Shown here: piece by piece, positions 11,397 through 23,342 of the stretch | Numbering within the stretch: the first letter of the stretch is position 1 | Layout: each line of letters begins with the position of its first letter | From: Cladorhizidae sp. MBARI D1340-BT2 | Taxonomy: Eukaryota > Porifera > Demospongiae > Poecilosclerida > Cladorhizidae | Assembly: GCA_028752905.1 (NCBI GenBank) | Contig: JAQNBH010000004.1 | Location: 30,525,751-30,589,750, forward strand | Length of the DNA: 64,000 bases | Direction of reading: 5' to 3' | Notes under the pieces: model-generated | Databases searched by the model: none | What the model was told of the DNA's origin: nothing | Seen by the model: only the letters and a program-made list of their open reading frames with translations | Position numbers and translations under genes: made by a program

Positions 11397-11404
11397 CACT
11401 ACTG
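11397..11404. other. CACTACTG micro-inverted variant, block 5 copy 1
   Basis: The usual CAGTAGTG is replaced by its exact reverse complement CACTACTG, a two-base change in one step. It always follows an AATGGTAGC change in the same monomer. Other occurrences are at 14247, 19610, 33980, 36830, 42193, 56145, 58995 and 61237 (start positions). It is confined to blocks 5, 6 and 8. Confidence 0.9.
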
Positions 11405-13002
11405 ACCAGGGTCAGAGTACTCTGGCAATGATAGCAGTAGTGAACAGGGTCAGAGTACTCTGGCAATGATAGCAGTAGTGACCAGGGTCAGAGTACTCTG
11501 ACAATGATAGCAGTAGTGGCCAGGGTCAGAGTACTCTGGTAATGATAGCAGTAGTGACCAGGGTCAGAGTACTCTGGCAATGATAGCAGTAGTGACCAGG
11601 GTCAGAGTACTCTGGCAATGATAGCAGTAGTGACCAGGGTCAGAGTACTCTGGCAATGATAGCAGTAGTGACCAGGGTCAGAGTACTCTGGCAATGATAG
11701 CAGTAGTGACCAGGGTCAGAGTACTCTGGCAATGATAGCAGAAGTGACCAGGGTCAGAGTACTCTGGCAATGATAGCAGTAGTGACCAGGGTCAGAGTAC
11801 TCTGGCAATGATAGCAGTAGTGACCAGGGTCAGAGTACTCTGGCAATGATAGCAGTAGTGACCAGGGTCAGAGTACTCTAGCAATGATAGCAGTAGTGAC
11901 CAGGGTCAGAGTACTCTGGCAATGATAGCAATAGTGACCAGGGTCAGAGTACTCTGGCAATGATAGCAGTAGTGACCAGGGTCAGAGTACTCTGGCAATG
12001 ATAGCAGTAGTGACCAGGGTCAGAGTACTCTGGTAATGATAGCAGTAGTGACCAGGGTCAGAGTACTCTGGCAATGAGAGCAGTAGTGGCCAGGGTCAGA
12101 GTACTCTGGCAATGATAGCAGTAGTGGCCAGGGTCAGAGTACTCTGGCAATGATAGCAGTAGTGGCCAGGGTCAGAGTACTCTGGCAATGATAGCAGTAG
12201 TGATCAGGGTCAGAGTACTCTGGCAATGATAGCAGTAGTGACCAGGGTCAGAGTACTCTGGCAATGATAGCAGTAGTGACCAGGGTCAGAGTACTCTGGC
12301 AATGAGAGCAGTAGTGACCAGGGTCAGAGTACTCTGGCAATGAGAGCAGTAGTGGTCAGGGTCAGAGTACTCTGTCAATGATAGCAGTAGTGACCAGGGT
12401 CAGAGTACTCTGGCAATGATAGCAGTAGTGACCAGGGTCAGAGTACTCTGGCAATGATAGCAGTAGTGACAAGGGTCAGAGTACTCTGGCAATGATAGCA
12501 GTAGTGACCAGGGTCAGAGTACTCTGGCAATGAGAGCAGTAGTGACCAGGATCAGAGTACTCTGGCAATGATAGCAGTAGTGACCAGGGTCAGAGTACTC
12601 TGGCAATGATAGCAGTAGTGACCAGGGTCAGAGTACTCTGGCAATGATAGCAGTAGTGACCAGGGTCAGAGTACTCTGGCAATGATAGCAGTAGTGACCA
12701 GGGTCAGAGTACTCTGACAATGATAGCAGTAGTGGCCAGGGTCAGAGTACTCTGGCAATGATAGCAGTAGTCACCAGGGTCAGAGTACTCTGGCAATGAT
12801 AGCAGTAGTGACCAGGGTCAGAGTACTCTGGCAATGATAGCAGTAGTGACCAGGGTCAGAGTACTCTGGCAATGATAGCAGTAGTGACCAGGGTCAGAGT
12901 AGTCTGGCAATGAGAGCAGTAGTGACCAGGGTCAGAGTACTCTGGCAATGATAGCTGTAGTGACCAGGGTCAGAGTACTCTGGTCAATGATAGCAGTAGT
13001 GA

Positions 13003-16000
13003 CCAGGGTCAGCGTACTCTGGTCAATGATAGCAGTAGTGACCAGGGTCAGAGTACTCTGGCAATGATAGCTGTAGTGACCAGGGTCAGAGTACTCTGGC
13101 AATGATAGCAGTAGTGACCAGGGTCAGAGTACTCTGGCAATGATAGCAGTAGTGACCAGGGTCAGAGTACTCTGGCAATGATAGCAGTAGTGACCAGGGT
13201 CAGAGTACTCTGGCAATGAGAGCAGTAGTGACCAGGGTCAGAGTACTCTGGCAATGATAGCAGTAGTGATCAGGGTCAGAGTACTCTGGCAATGATAGCA
13301 GTAGTGACCAGGGTCAGAGTACTCTGGCAATGATAGCAGTAGTGACCAGGGTCAGAGTACTCTGGCAATGATAGCAGTAGTGACCAGGGTCAGAGTACTC
13401 TGGTAATGATAGCAGTAGTGACCAGGGTCAGAGTACTCTGGTAATGAGAGCATTAGTGACCAGGGTCAGAGTACTCTGGCAATGATAGCAGTAGTGACCA
13501 GGGTCAGAGTACTCTGACAATGATAGCAGTAGTGGCCAGGGTCAGAGTACTCTGGCAATGATAGCAGTAGTGACCAGGGTCAGAGTACTCTGGCAATGAT
13601 AGCAGTAGTGACCAGGGTCAGAGTACTCTGGCAATGATAGCAGTAGTGACCAGGGTCAGAGTACTCTGGCAATGATAGCAGTAGTGACCAGGGTCAGTGT
13701 ACTCTGGCAATGAGAGCAGTAGTGGTCAGGGTCAGAGTACTCTGGCAATGATAGCAGTAGTGACCAGGGTCAGAGTACTCTGGCAATGATAGCAGTAGTG
13801 ACCAGGGTCAGAGTACTCTGGCAATGATAGCAGTAGTGACCAGGGTCAGAGTACTCTGGCAGATAGCAGTAGTGACCAGGGTCAGAGTACTCTGGCAATG
13901 ATAGCAGTAGTGACCAGGGTCAGAGTACTCTGGCAATGATAGCAGTAGTGACCAGGGTCAGAGTACTCTGGCAATGATAGCAGTAGTGACCAGGGTCAGA
14001 GTACTCTGGCAATGATAGCAGTAGTGACCAGGGTCAGAGTACTCTGACAATGATAGCAGTAGTGGCCAGGGTCAGAGTACTCTGGCAATGATAGCAGTAG
14101 TCACCAGGGTCAGAGTACTCTGGCAATGATAGCAGTAGTGACCAGGGTCAGAGTACTCTGACAATGATAGCAGTAGTGGCCAGGGTCAGAGTACTCTGGC
14201 AATGATAGCAGTAGTGACCAGGGTCAGAGTACTCTGGCAATGGTAGCACTACTGACCAGGGTCAGAGTACTCTGGCAATGATAGCAGTAGTGAACAGGGT
14301 CAGAGTACTCTGGCAATGATAGCAGTAGTGACCAGGGTCAGAGTACTCTGACAATGATAGCAGTAGTGGCCAGGGTCAGAGTACTCTGGTAATGATAGCA
14401 GTAGTAACCAGGGTCAGAGTACTCTGGCAATGATAGCAGTAGTGACCAGGGTCAGAGTACTCTGGCAATGATAGCAGTAGTGACCAGGGTCAGAGTACTC
14501 TGGCAATGATAGCAGTAGTGACCAGGGTCAGAGTACTCTGGCAATGATAGCAGTAGTGACCAGGGTCAGAGTACTCTGGCAATGATAGCAGAAGTGACCA
14601 GTGTCAGAGTACTCTGGCAATGATAGCAGTAGTGACCAGGGTCAGAGTACTCTGGCAATGATAGCAGTAGTGACCAGGGTCAGAGTACTCTGGCAATGAT
14701 AGCAGTAGTGACCAGGGTCAGAGTACTCTAGCAATGATAGCAGTAGTGACCAGGGTCAGAGTAATCTGGCAATGATAGCAATAGTGACCAGGGTCAGAGT
14801 ACTCTGGCAATGATAGCAGTAGTGACCAGGGTCAGAGTACTCTGGCAATGATAGCAGTAGTGACCAGGGTCAGAGTACTCTGGTAATGATAGCAGTAGTG
14901 ACCAGGGTCAGAGTACTCTGGCAATGAGAGCAGTAGTGGCCAGGGTCAGAGTACTCTGGCAATGATAGCAGTAGTGGCCAGGGTCAGAGTACTCTGGCAA
15001 TGATAGCAGTAGTGGCCAGGGTCAGAGTACTCTGGCAATGATAGCAGTAGTGACCAGGGTCAGAGTACTCTGGCAATGATAGCAGTAGTGACCAGGGTCA
15101 GAGTACTCTGGCAATGATAGCAGTAGTGACCAGGGTCAGAGTACTCTGGCAATGAGAGCAGTAGTGGCCAGGGTCAGAGTACTCTGGCAATGATAGCAGT
15201 AGTGGCCAGGGTCAGAGTACTCTGGCAATGATAGCAGTAGTGGCCAGGGTCAGAGTACTCTGGCAATGATAGCAGTAGTGACCAGGGTCAGAGTACTCTG
15301 GCAATGATAGCAGTAGTGACCAGGGTCAGAGTACTCTGGCAATGATAGCAGTAGTGACCAGGGTCAGAGTACTCTGGCAATGAGAGCAGTAGTGACCAGG
15401 GTCAGAGTACTCTGGCAATGAGAGCAGTAGTGGTCAGGGTCAGAGTACTCTGGCAATGATAGCAGTAGTGACCAGGGTCAGAGTACTCTGGCAATGATAG
15501 CAGTAGTGACCAGGGTCAGAGTACTCTGGCAATGATAGCAGTAGTGACCAGGGTCAGAGTACTCTGGCAATGATAGCAGTAGTGACCAGGGTCAGAGTAC
15601 TCTGGCAATGAGAGCAGTAGTGACCAGGGTCAGAGTACTCTGGCAATGATAGCAGTAGTGACCAGGGTCAGAGTACTCTGGCAATGAGAGCAGTAGTGAC
15701 CAGGGTCAGAGTACTCTGGCAATGAGAGCAGTAGTGGTCAGGGTCAGAGTACTCTGGCAATGATAGCAGTAGTGACCAGGGTCAGAGTACTCTGGCAATG
15801 ATAGCAGTAGTGACCAGGGTCAGAGTACTCTGGCAATGATAGCAGTAGTGACCAGGGTCAGAGTACTCTGGCAATGATAGCAGTAGTGACCAGGGTCAGA
15901 GTACTCTGGCAATGATAGCAGTAGTGACCAGGGTCAGAGTACTCTGACAATGATAGCAGTAGTGACCAGGGTCAGAGTACTCTGGCAATGATAGCAGTAG

Positions 16001-16422
16001 TGACCAGGGTCAGAGTACTCTGGCAATGATAGCAGTAGTGACCAGGGTCAGAGTACTCTGGCAATGATAGCAGTAGTGACCAGGGTCAGAGTACTCTGAC
16101 AATGATAGCAGTAGTGGCCAGGGTCAGAGTACTCTGGCAATGATAGCAGTAGTCACCAGGGTCAGAGTACTCTGGCAATGATAGCAGTAGTAACCAGGGT
16201 CAGAGTACTCTGGCAATGATAGCAGTAGTGACCAGGGTCAGAGTACTCTGGCAATGATAGCAGTAGTGACCAGGGTCAGAGTACTCTGGCAATGAGAGCA
16301 GTAGTGACCAGGGTCAGAGTACTCTGGCAATGATAGCAGTAGTGACCAGGGTCAGAGTACTCTGGCAATGATTGCAGTAGTGACCAGGGTCAGAGTACTC
16401 TGGTCAATGATAGCAGTAGTGA
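13003..16422 (+). repeat. Block 6, copy 1 (3,420 bp, 90 monomers)
   Basis: This is the longest regular block. It holds GTAATGAGAGCATTAG (about 13441), AGTGTACTCTGG (about 13698), a 36-bp monomer (about 13861), a CTGACAATG/GTGGCC/GTCACC group, CACTACTG (14247-14254), GAACAGG, GTAACC, GCAGAAGTG with GACCAGTGTC, CTCTAGCAATG, GCAATAGTG, two consecutive groups of GAGAGC plus three GTGGCC monomers, and two GAGAGC/GGTC groups. It ends with GATTGCAG and CTGGTCAATG. A private A at 14764 (GTAATCTGG) is unique to this copy. Confidence 0.9.
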
Positions 16423-18705
16423 CCAGGGTCAGCGTACTCAGGTCAATGATAGCAGTAGTGACCAGGGTCAGAGTACTCTGGCAATGATAGCTGTAGTGAC
16501 CAGGGTCAGAGTACTCTGGCAATGATAGCAGTAGTGACCAGGGTCAGAGTACTCTGGCAATGATAGCAGTAGTGACCAGGGTCAGAGTACTCTGGCAATG
16601 ATAGCAGTAGTGACCAGGGTCAGAGTACTCTGGCAATGAGAGCAGTAGTGACCAGGGTCAGAGTACTCTGGCAATGATAGCAGTAGTGATCAGGGTCAGA
16701 GTACTCTGGCAATGATAGCAGTAGTGACCAGGGTCAGAGTACTCTGGCAATGATAGCAGTAGTGACCAGGGTCAGAGTACTCTGGCAATGATAGCAGTAG
16801 TGACCAGGGTCAGAGTACTCTGGTAATGATAGCAGTAGTGACCAGGGTCAGAGTACTCTGGCAATGAGAGCATTATTGACCAGGGTCAGAGTACTCTGGC
16901 AATGATAGCAGTAGTGACCAGGGTCAGAGTACTCTGACAATGATAGCAGTAGTGGCCAGGGTCAGAGTACTCTGGCAATGATAGCAGTAGTGACCAGGGT
17001 CAGAGTACTCTGGCAATGATAGCAGTAGTGACCAGGGTCAGAGTACTCTGGCAATGATAGCAGTAGTGACCAGGGTCAGAGTACTCTGGCAATGAGAGCA
17101 GTAGTGACCAGGGTCAGAGTACTCTGGCAATGAGAGCAGTACTGACCAGGGTCAGAGTACTCTGGCAATGATAGCAGTAGTGACCAGGGTCAGAGTACTC
17201 TGGCAATGATAGCAGTAGTGACCATGGTCAGAGTACTCTGGTCAATGATAGCAGTAGTGACCAGGGTCAGAGTACTCTGGCAATGATAGCAGTAGTGACC
17301 AGGGTCAGAGTACTCTGGCAATGATAGCAGTAGTGACCAGGGTCAGAGTACTCTGGCAATGATAGCAGTAGTGACCAGGGTCAGAGTACTCTGGCAATGA
17401 TAGCAGTAGTGACCAGGGTCAGAGTACTCTGGCAATGATAGCAGTAGTGACCAGGGTCAGAGTACTCTGGCAATGATAGCAGTAGTGACCAGGGTCAGAG
17501 TACTCTGACAATGATAGCAGTAGTGGCCAGGGTCAGAGTACTCTGGCAATGATAGCAGTAGTCACCAGGGTCAGAGTACTCTGGCAATGATAGCAGTAGT
17601 GACCAGGGTCAGAGTACTCTGACAATGATAGCAGTAGTGGCCAGGGTCAGAGTACTCTGGCAATGATAGCAGTAGTCACCAGGGTCAGAGTACTCTGGCA
17701 ATGATAGCAGTAGTGACCAGGGTCAGAGTACTCTGGCAATGATAGCAGTAGTGGCCAGGGTCAGAGTACTCTGGCAATGATAGCAGTAGTGACCAGGGTC
17801 AGAGTACTCTGGCAATGATAGCAGTAGTGACCAGGGTCAGAGTACTCTGGCAATGATAGCAGTAGTGACCAGGGTCAGAGTACTCTGGCAATGAGAGCAG
17901 TAGTGACCAGGGTCAGAGTACTCTGGCAATGAGAGCAGTAGTGGTCAGGGTCAGAGTACTCTGGCAATGATAGCAGTAGTGACCAGGGTCAGAGTACTCT
18001 GGCAATGATAGCAGTAGTGACCAGGGTCAGAGTACTCTGGCAATGATAGCAGTAGTGACCAGGGTCAGAGTACTCTGGCAATGATAGCAGTAGTGACCAG
18101 GGTCAGAGTACTCTGGCAATGATAGCAGTAGTGACCAGGGTCAGAGTACTCTGGCATTTATAGCAGTAGTGACCAGGGTCAGAGTACTCTGGCAATGATA
18201 GCAGTAGTGACCAGGGTCAGAGTACTCTGGCAATGATAGCAGTAGTGACCAGGGTCAGAGTACTCTGGCAATGATAGCAGTAGTGACCAGGGTCAGAGTA
18301 CTCTGGCAATGATAGCAGTAGTGACCAGGGTCAGAGTACTCTGGCAATGATAGCAGTAGTGACCAGGGTCAGAGTACTCTGATAATGATAGCAGTAGTGG
18401 CCAGGGTCAGAGTACTCTGGCAATGATAGCAGTAGTCGCCAGGGTCAGAGTACTCTGGCAATGATAGCAGTAGTGACCAGGGTCAGAGTACTCTGGCAAT
18501 GATAGCAGTAGTGACCAGGGTCAGAGTACTCTGGCAATGAGAGCAGTAGTGACCAGGGTCAGAGTACTCTGGCAATGAGAGCAGTAGTGACCAGGGTCAG
18601 AGTACTCTGGCAATGATAGCAGTAGTGACCAGGGTCAGAGTACTCTGGCAATGATAGCAGTAGTGACCAGGGTCAGAGTACTCTGGTCAATGATAGCAGT
18701 AGTGA
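16423..18705 (+). repeat. Block 7, copy 1 (2,283 bp, 60 monomers)
   Basis: The block is homologous to block 4 (same AGCGTACTCAGG start, GCATTATTG, AGCAGTACTG, CATTTATAGC). It carries about 14 extra monomers containing two CTGACAATG/GTGGCC/GTCACC groups and a GAGAGC/GAGAGC/GGTC group, as in blocks 1, 2 and 9. GACCATGG next to an isolated CTGGTCAATG (about 17222-17245) and CTGATAATG followed by GTCGCC (about 18437, a CpG) are specific to it. Confidence 0.9.
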
Positions 18706-21215
18706 CCAGGGTCAGCGTACTCTGGTCAATGATAGCTGTAGTGACCAGGGTCAGAGTACTCTGGCAATGATAGCTGTAGTGACCAGGGTCAGAGTACTCT
18801 GGCAATGATAGCAGTAGTGACCAGGGTCAGAGTACTCTGGTAATGATAGCAGTAGTGACCAGGGTCAGAGTACTCTGGCAATGATAGCAGTAGTGACCAG
18901 GGTCAGAGTACTCTGGCAATGAGAGCAGTAGTGACCATGGTCAGAGTACTCTGGCAATGATAGCAGTAGTGATCAGGGTCAGAGTACTCTGGCAATGATA
19001 GCAGTAGTGACCAGGGTCAGAGTACTCTGGCAATGAGAGCATTAGTGACCAGGGTCAGAGTACTCTGGCAATGATAGCAGTAGTGACCAGGGTCAGAGTA
19101 CTCTGACAATGATAGCAGTAGTGACCAGGGTCAGAGTACTCTGGCAATGAGAGCAGTAGTGACCAGGGTCAGAGTACTCTGGCAATGATAGCAGTAGTGA
19201 CCAGGGTCAGAGTACTCTGGCAATGATAGCAGTAGTGACCAGGGTCAGAGTACTCTGGCAATGATAGCAGTAGTGACCAGGGTCAGAGTACTCTGGCAAT
19301 GAGAGCAGTAGTGGTCAGGGTCAGAGTACTCTGGCAATGATAGCAGTAGTGACCAGGGTCAGAGTACTCTGGCAATGATAGCAGTAGTGACCAGGGTCAG
19401 AGTACTCTGGCAATGATAGCAGTAGTGACCAGGGTCGGAGTACTCTGGCAATGATAGCAGTAGTGACCAGGGTCAGAGTACTCTGGCAATGATAGCAGTA
19501 GTGACCAGGGTCGGAGTACTCTGGCAATGATAGCAATAGTGACCAGGGTCAGAGTACTCTGGCAATGATAGTAGTAGTGACCAGGGTCAGAGTACTCTGG
19601 CAATGGTAGCACTACTGACCAGGGTCAGAGTACTCTGGCAATGATAGCAGTAGTGAACAGGGTCAGAGTACTCTGGCAATGATAGCAGTAGTGACCAGGG
19701 TCAGAGTACTCTGACAATGATAGCAGTAGTGGCCAGGGTCAGAGTACTCTGGTAATGATAGCAGTAGTGACCAGGGTCAGAGTACTCTGGCAATGATAGC
19801 AGTAGTGACCAGGGTCAGAGTACTCTGGCAATGATAGCAGTAGTGACCAGGGTCAGAGTACTCTGGCAATGATAGCAGTAGTGACCAGGGTCAGAGTACT
19901 CTGGCAATGATAGCAGTAGTGACCAGGGTCAGAGTACTCTGGCAATGATAGCAGAAGTGACCAGGGTCAGAGTACTCTGGCAATGATAGCAGTAGTGACC
20001 AGGGTCAGAGTACTCTGGCAATGATAGCAGTAGTGACCAGGGTCAGAGTACTCTGGCAATGATAGCAGTAGTGACCAGGGTCAGAGTACTCTAGCAATGA
20101 TAGCAGTAGTGACCAGGGTCAGAGTACTCTGGCAATGATAGCAATAGTGACCAGGGTCAGAGTACTCTGGCAATGATAGCAGTAGTGACCAGGGTCAGAG
20201 TACTCTGGCAATGATAGCAGTAGTGACCAGGGTCAGAGTACTCTGGTAATGATAGCAGTAGTGACCAGGGTCAGAGTACTCTGGCAATGAGAGCAGTAGT
20301 GGCCAGGGTCAGAGTACTCTGGCAATGATAGCAGTAGTGGCCAGGGTCAGAGTACTCTGGCAATGATAGCAGTAGTGGCCAGGGTCAGAGTACTCTGGCA
20401 ATGATAGCAGTAGTGACCAGGGTCAGAGTACTCTGGCAATGATAGCAGTAGTGACCAGGGTCAGAGTACTCTGGCAATGATAGCAGTAGTGACCAGGGTC
20501 AGAGTACTCTGGCAATGATAGCAGTAGTGACCAGGGTCAGAGTACTCTGGCAATGAGAGCAGTAGTGGTCAGGGTCAGAGTACTCTGGCAATGATAGCAG
20601 TAGTGACCAGGGTCAGAGTACTCTGGCAATGATAGCAGTAGTGACCAGGGTCAGAGTACTCTGGCAATGATAGCAGTAGTGACAAGGGTCAGAGTACTCT
20701 GGCAATGATAGCAGTAGTGACCAGGGTCAGAGTACTCTGGCAATGATAGCAGTAGTGACCAGGATCAGAGTACTCTGGCAATGATAGCAGTAGTGACCAG
20801 GGTCAGAGTACTCTGGCAATGATAGCAGTAGTGACCAGGGTCAGAGTACTCTGGCAATGATAGCAGTAGTGACCAGGGTCAGAGTACTCTGGCAATGATA
20901 GCAGTAGTGACCAGGGTCAGAGTACTCTGACAATGATAGCAGTAGTGGCCAGGGTCAGAGTACTCTGGCAATGATAGCAGTAGTCACCAGGGTCAGAGTA
21001 CTCTGGCAATGATAGCAGTAGTGACCAGGGTCAGAGTACTCTGGCAATGATAGCAGTAGTGACCAGGGTCAGAGTACTCTGGCAATGATAGCAGTAGTGA
21101 CCAGGGTCAGAGTAGTCTGGCAATGAGAGCAGTAGTGACCAGGGTCAGAGTACTCTGGCAATGATAGCTGTAGTGACCAGGGTCAGAGTACTCTGGTCAA
21201 TGATAGCAGTAGTGA
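18706..21215 (+). repeat. Block 8, copy 1 (2,510 bp, 66 monomers)
   Basis: This is the homologue of block 5, at offset 8,213 in its middle and end. It differs in having two GTCGGAGTAC monomers (CpG near 19437 and 19513) instead of three, separated by one normal monomer. It has CTGACAATG followed by GTGACC rather than GTGGCC near 19107, and it lacks CTGTCAATG. CACTACTG is at 19610-19617. One extra monomer lies between GACCAGGATC and the next CTGAC monomer compared with copy 2. Confidence 0.9.
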
Positions 21216-23342
21216 CCAGGGTCAGCGTACTCTGGTCAATGATAGCAGTAGTGACCAGGGTCAGAGTACTCTGGCAATGATAGCTGTAGTGACCAGGGTC
21301 AGAGTACTCTGGCAATGATAGCAGTAGTGACCAGGGTCAGAGTACTCTGGCAATGATAGCAGTAGTGACCAGGGTCAGAGTACTCTGGCAATGATAGCAG
21401 TAGTGACCAGGGTCAGAGTACTCTGGCAATGAGAGCAGTAGTGACCAGGGTCAGAGTACTCTGGCAATGATAGCAGTAGTGATCAGGGTCAGAGTACTCT
21501 GGCAATGATGGCAGTAGTGACCAGGGTCAGAGTACTCTGGCAATGATAGCAGTAGTGACCAGGGTCAGAGTACTCTGGCAATGATAGCAGTAGTGACCAG
21601 GGTCAGAGTACTCTGGTAATGATAGCAGTAGTGACCAGGGTCAGAGTACTCTGGTAATGAGAGCATTAGTGACCAGGGTCAGAGTACTCTGGCAATGATA
21701 GCAGTAGTGACCAGGGTCAGAGTACTCTGACAATGATAGCAGTAGTGGCCAGGGTCAGAGTACTCTGGCAATGATAGCAGTAGTGACCAGGGTCAGAGTA
21801 CTCTGGCAATGATAGCAGTAGTGACCAGGGTCAGAGTACTCTGGCAATGATAGCAGTAGTGACCAGGGTCAGAGTACTCTGGCAATGATAGCAGTAGTGA
21901 CCAGGGTCAGAGTACTCTGGCAATGAGAGCAGTAGTGGTCAGGGTCAGAGTACTCTGGCAATGATAGCAGTAGTGACCAGGGTCAGAGTACTCTGGCAAT
22001 GATAGCAGTAGTGACCAGGGTCAGAGTACTCTGGCAATGATAGCAGTAGTGACCAGGGTCAGAGTACTCTGGCAGATAGCAGTAGTGACCAGGGTCAGAG
22101 TACTCTGGCAATGATAGCAGTAGTGACCAGGGTCAGAGTACTCTGGCAATGATAGCAGTAGTGACCAGGGTCAGAGTACTCTGGCAATGATAGCAGTAGT
22201 GACCAGGGTCAGAGTACTCTGGCAATGATAGCAGTAGTGACCAGGGTCAGAGTACTCTGACAATGATAGCAGTAGTGGCCAGGGTCAGAGTACTCTGGCA
22301 ATGATAGCAGTAGTCACCAGGGTCAGAGTACTCTGGCAATGATAGCAGTAGTGACCAGGGTCAGAGTACTCTGACAATGATAGCAGTAGTGGCCAGGGTC
22401 AGAGTACTCTGGCAATGATAGCAGTAGTCACCAGGGTCAGAGTACTCTGGCAATGATAGCAGTAGTGACCAGGGTCAGAGTACTCTGGCAATGATAGCAG
22501 TAGTGGCCAGGGTCAGAGTACTCTGGCAATGATAGCAGTAGTGACCAGGGTCAGAGTACTCTGGCAATGATAGCAGTAGTGACCAGGGTCAGAGTACTCT
22601 GGCAATGATAGCAGTAGTGACCAGGGTCAGAGTACTCTGGCAATGAGAGCAGTAGTGACCAGGGTCAGAGTACTCTGACAATGAGAGCAGTAGTGGTCAG
22701 GGTCAGAGTACTCTGGCAATGATAGCAGTAGTGACCAGGGTCAGAGTACTCTGGCAATGATAGCAGTAGTGACCAGGGTCAGAGTACTCTGGCAATGATA
22801 GCAGTAGTGACCAGGGTCAGAGTACTCTGGCAATGATAGCAGTAGTGACCAGGGTCAGAGTACTCTGGCAATGATAGCAGTAGTGACCAGGGTCAGAGTA
22901 CTCTGGCAATGATAGCAGTAGTGACCAGGGTCAGAGTACTCTGGCATTGATAGCAGTAGTGACCAGGCTCAGAGTACTCTGGCAATGATAGCAGTAGTGA
23001 CCAGGGTCAGAGTACTCTGGCAATGATAGCAGTAGTGACCAGGGTCAGAGTACTCTGGCAATGATAGCAGTAGTGACCAGGGTCAGAGTACTCTGACAAT
23101 GATAGCAGTAGTGGCCAGGGTCAGAGTACTCTGGCAATGATAGCAGTAGTCACCAGGGTCAGAGTACTCTGGCAATGATAGCAGTAGTGACCAGGGTCAG
23201 AGTACTCTGGCAATGATAGCAGTAGTGACCAGGGTCAGAGTACTCTGGCAATGATAGCAGTAGTGACCAGGGTCAGAGTACTCTGGCAATGATAGCAGTA
23301 GTGACCAGGGTCAGAGTACTCTGGCAATGAGAGCAGTAGTGA
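21216..23342 (+). repeat. Block 9, copy 1 to copy 2 boundary (2,127 bp, 56 monomers)
   Basis: The first part resembles block 6 (AGCTG, GATCAGG, CTGGTAATG, GTAATGAGAGCATTAG, then a 36-bp monomer). The second part resembles blocks 1 and 2 (two GTCACC groups, CTGACAATGAGAGC/GGTC near 22677, CATTGATAG, GACCAGGCTC). It is thus a natural hybrid linking the triad family to the 1-2 family. A G at 21510 (GATGGCAG) is shared only with its copy 2 counterpart (44055). The super-unit copy 2 start (22279) lies inside this block. Confidence 0.88.

Larger units (their letters stand above)
5700..13002 (+). repeat. Triad of blocks 3-4-5 (7,303 bp), copy 1
   Basis: Blocks 3, 4 and 5 are matched in order by blocks 6, 7 and 8. 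Blocks 3 and 6 share GCAGAAGTG, CTCTAGCAATG, runs of three GTGGCC monomers and double GAGAGC/GGTC groups. Blocks 4 and 7 both open with AGCGTACTCAGG and carry GCATTATTG, AGCAGTACTG and CATTTATAGC. Blocks 5 and 8 share GACCATGG, GTCGGAGTAC, GATAGTAGTAG, CACTACTG, GACAAGG and GACCAGGATC. The offset grows from 7,303 to 8,213 by indels, so this is an older, diverged duplication inside the super-unit. Confidence 0.85.
10531..13002 (+). repeat. Block 5, copy 1 (2,472 bp, 65 monomers)
   Basis: The punctuation monomer continues into CTGGTCAATGATAGCTG, a two-variant form also seen in block 8. Markers in order are GACCATGG (about 10763), GATCAGG, GAGAGCATTAG, three consecutive GTCGGAGTAC monomers (11216-11329), GATAGTAGTAG, the CACTACTG variant (11397-11404), GAACAGG, GCAGAAGTG, CTCTAGCAATG, GCAATAGTG, three GTGGCC monomers, CTGTCAATG (about 12374), GACAAGG (about 12470), GACCAGGATC (about 12550) and AGTAGTCTGG (about 12898). 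Confidence 0.9.
13003..21215 (+). repeat. Triad of blocks 6-7-8 (8,213 bp), copy 1
   Basis: This is the diverged duplicate of the 3-4-5 triad. It is 910 bp longer, mostly in blocks 6 and 7. Block 6 also contains a GCAGATAGC 36-bp monomer and GTCACC pairs typical of blocks 9, 1 and 2. It therefore looks like a mosaic between triad families rather than a simple duplicate of block 3. Confidence 0.82.
1..22278 (+). repeat. Super-unit copy 1 (22,278 bp, 586 monomers)
   Basis: The interval 1-22278 recurs at 22279 and again at 44824. Each time it starts with a monomer ending AGTAGTCA that follows a GTGGCC monomer. It contains punctuation monomers at 1065, 3610, 5700, 8780, 10531, 13003, 16423, 18706 and 21216, giving block lengths 2545, 2090, 3080, 1751, 2472, 3420, 2283, 2510 and (into copy 2) 2127 bp. 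These correspond to 67, 55, 81, 46, 65, 90, 60, 66 and 56 monomers once 39-bp and 36-bp monomers are counted. Substitutions I found only in this copy are T2048, T3157, A5006 and A14764. Confidence 0.93.

Noticed and set aside
11108..11399. Overlapping minus-strand open frames of 68-71 codons, also at 19321-19612, 33691-33982, 41904-42195, 55932-56147 and 60948-61239
   Set aside because: Each monomer has one antisense stop triplet, so every frame is stopped each 114 nt. The GTCGGAGTAC change removes one stop and doubles the frame. The frames I checked begin with TTG or GTG, not ATG. They overlap in all frames of the same repeat and have no ribosome-site or promoter context. They are by-products of the satellite.
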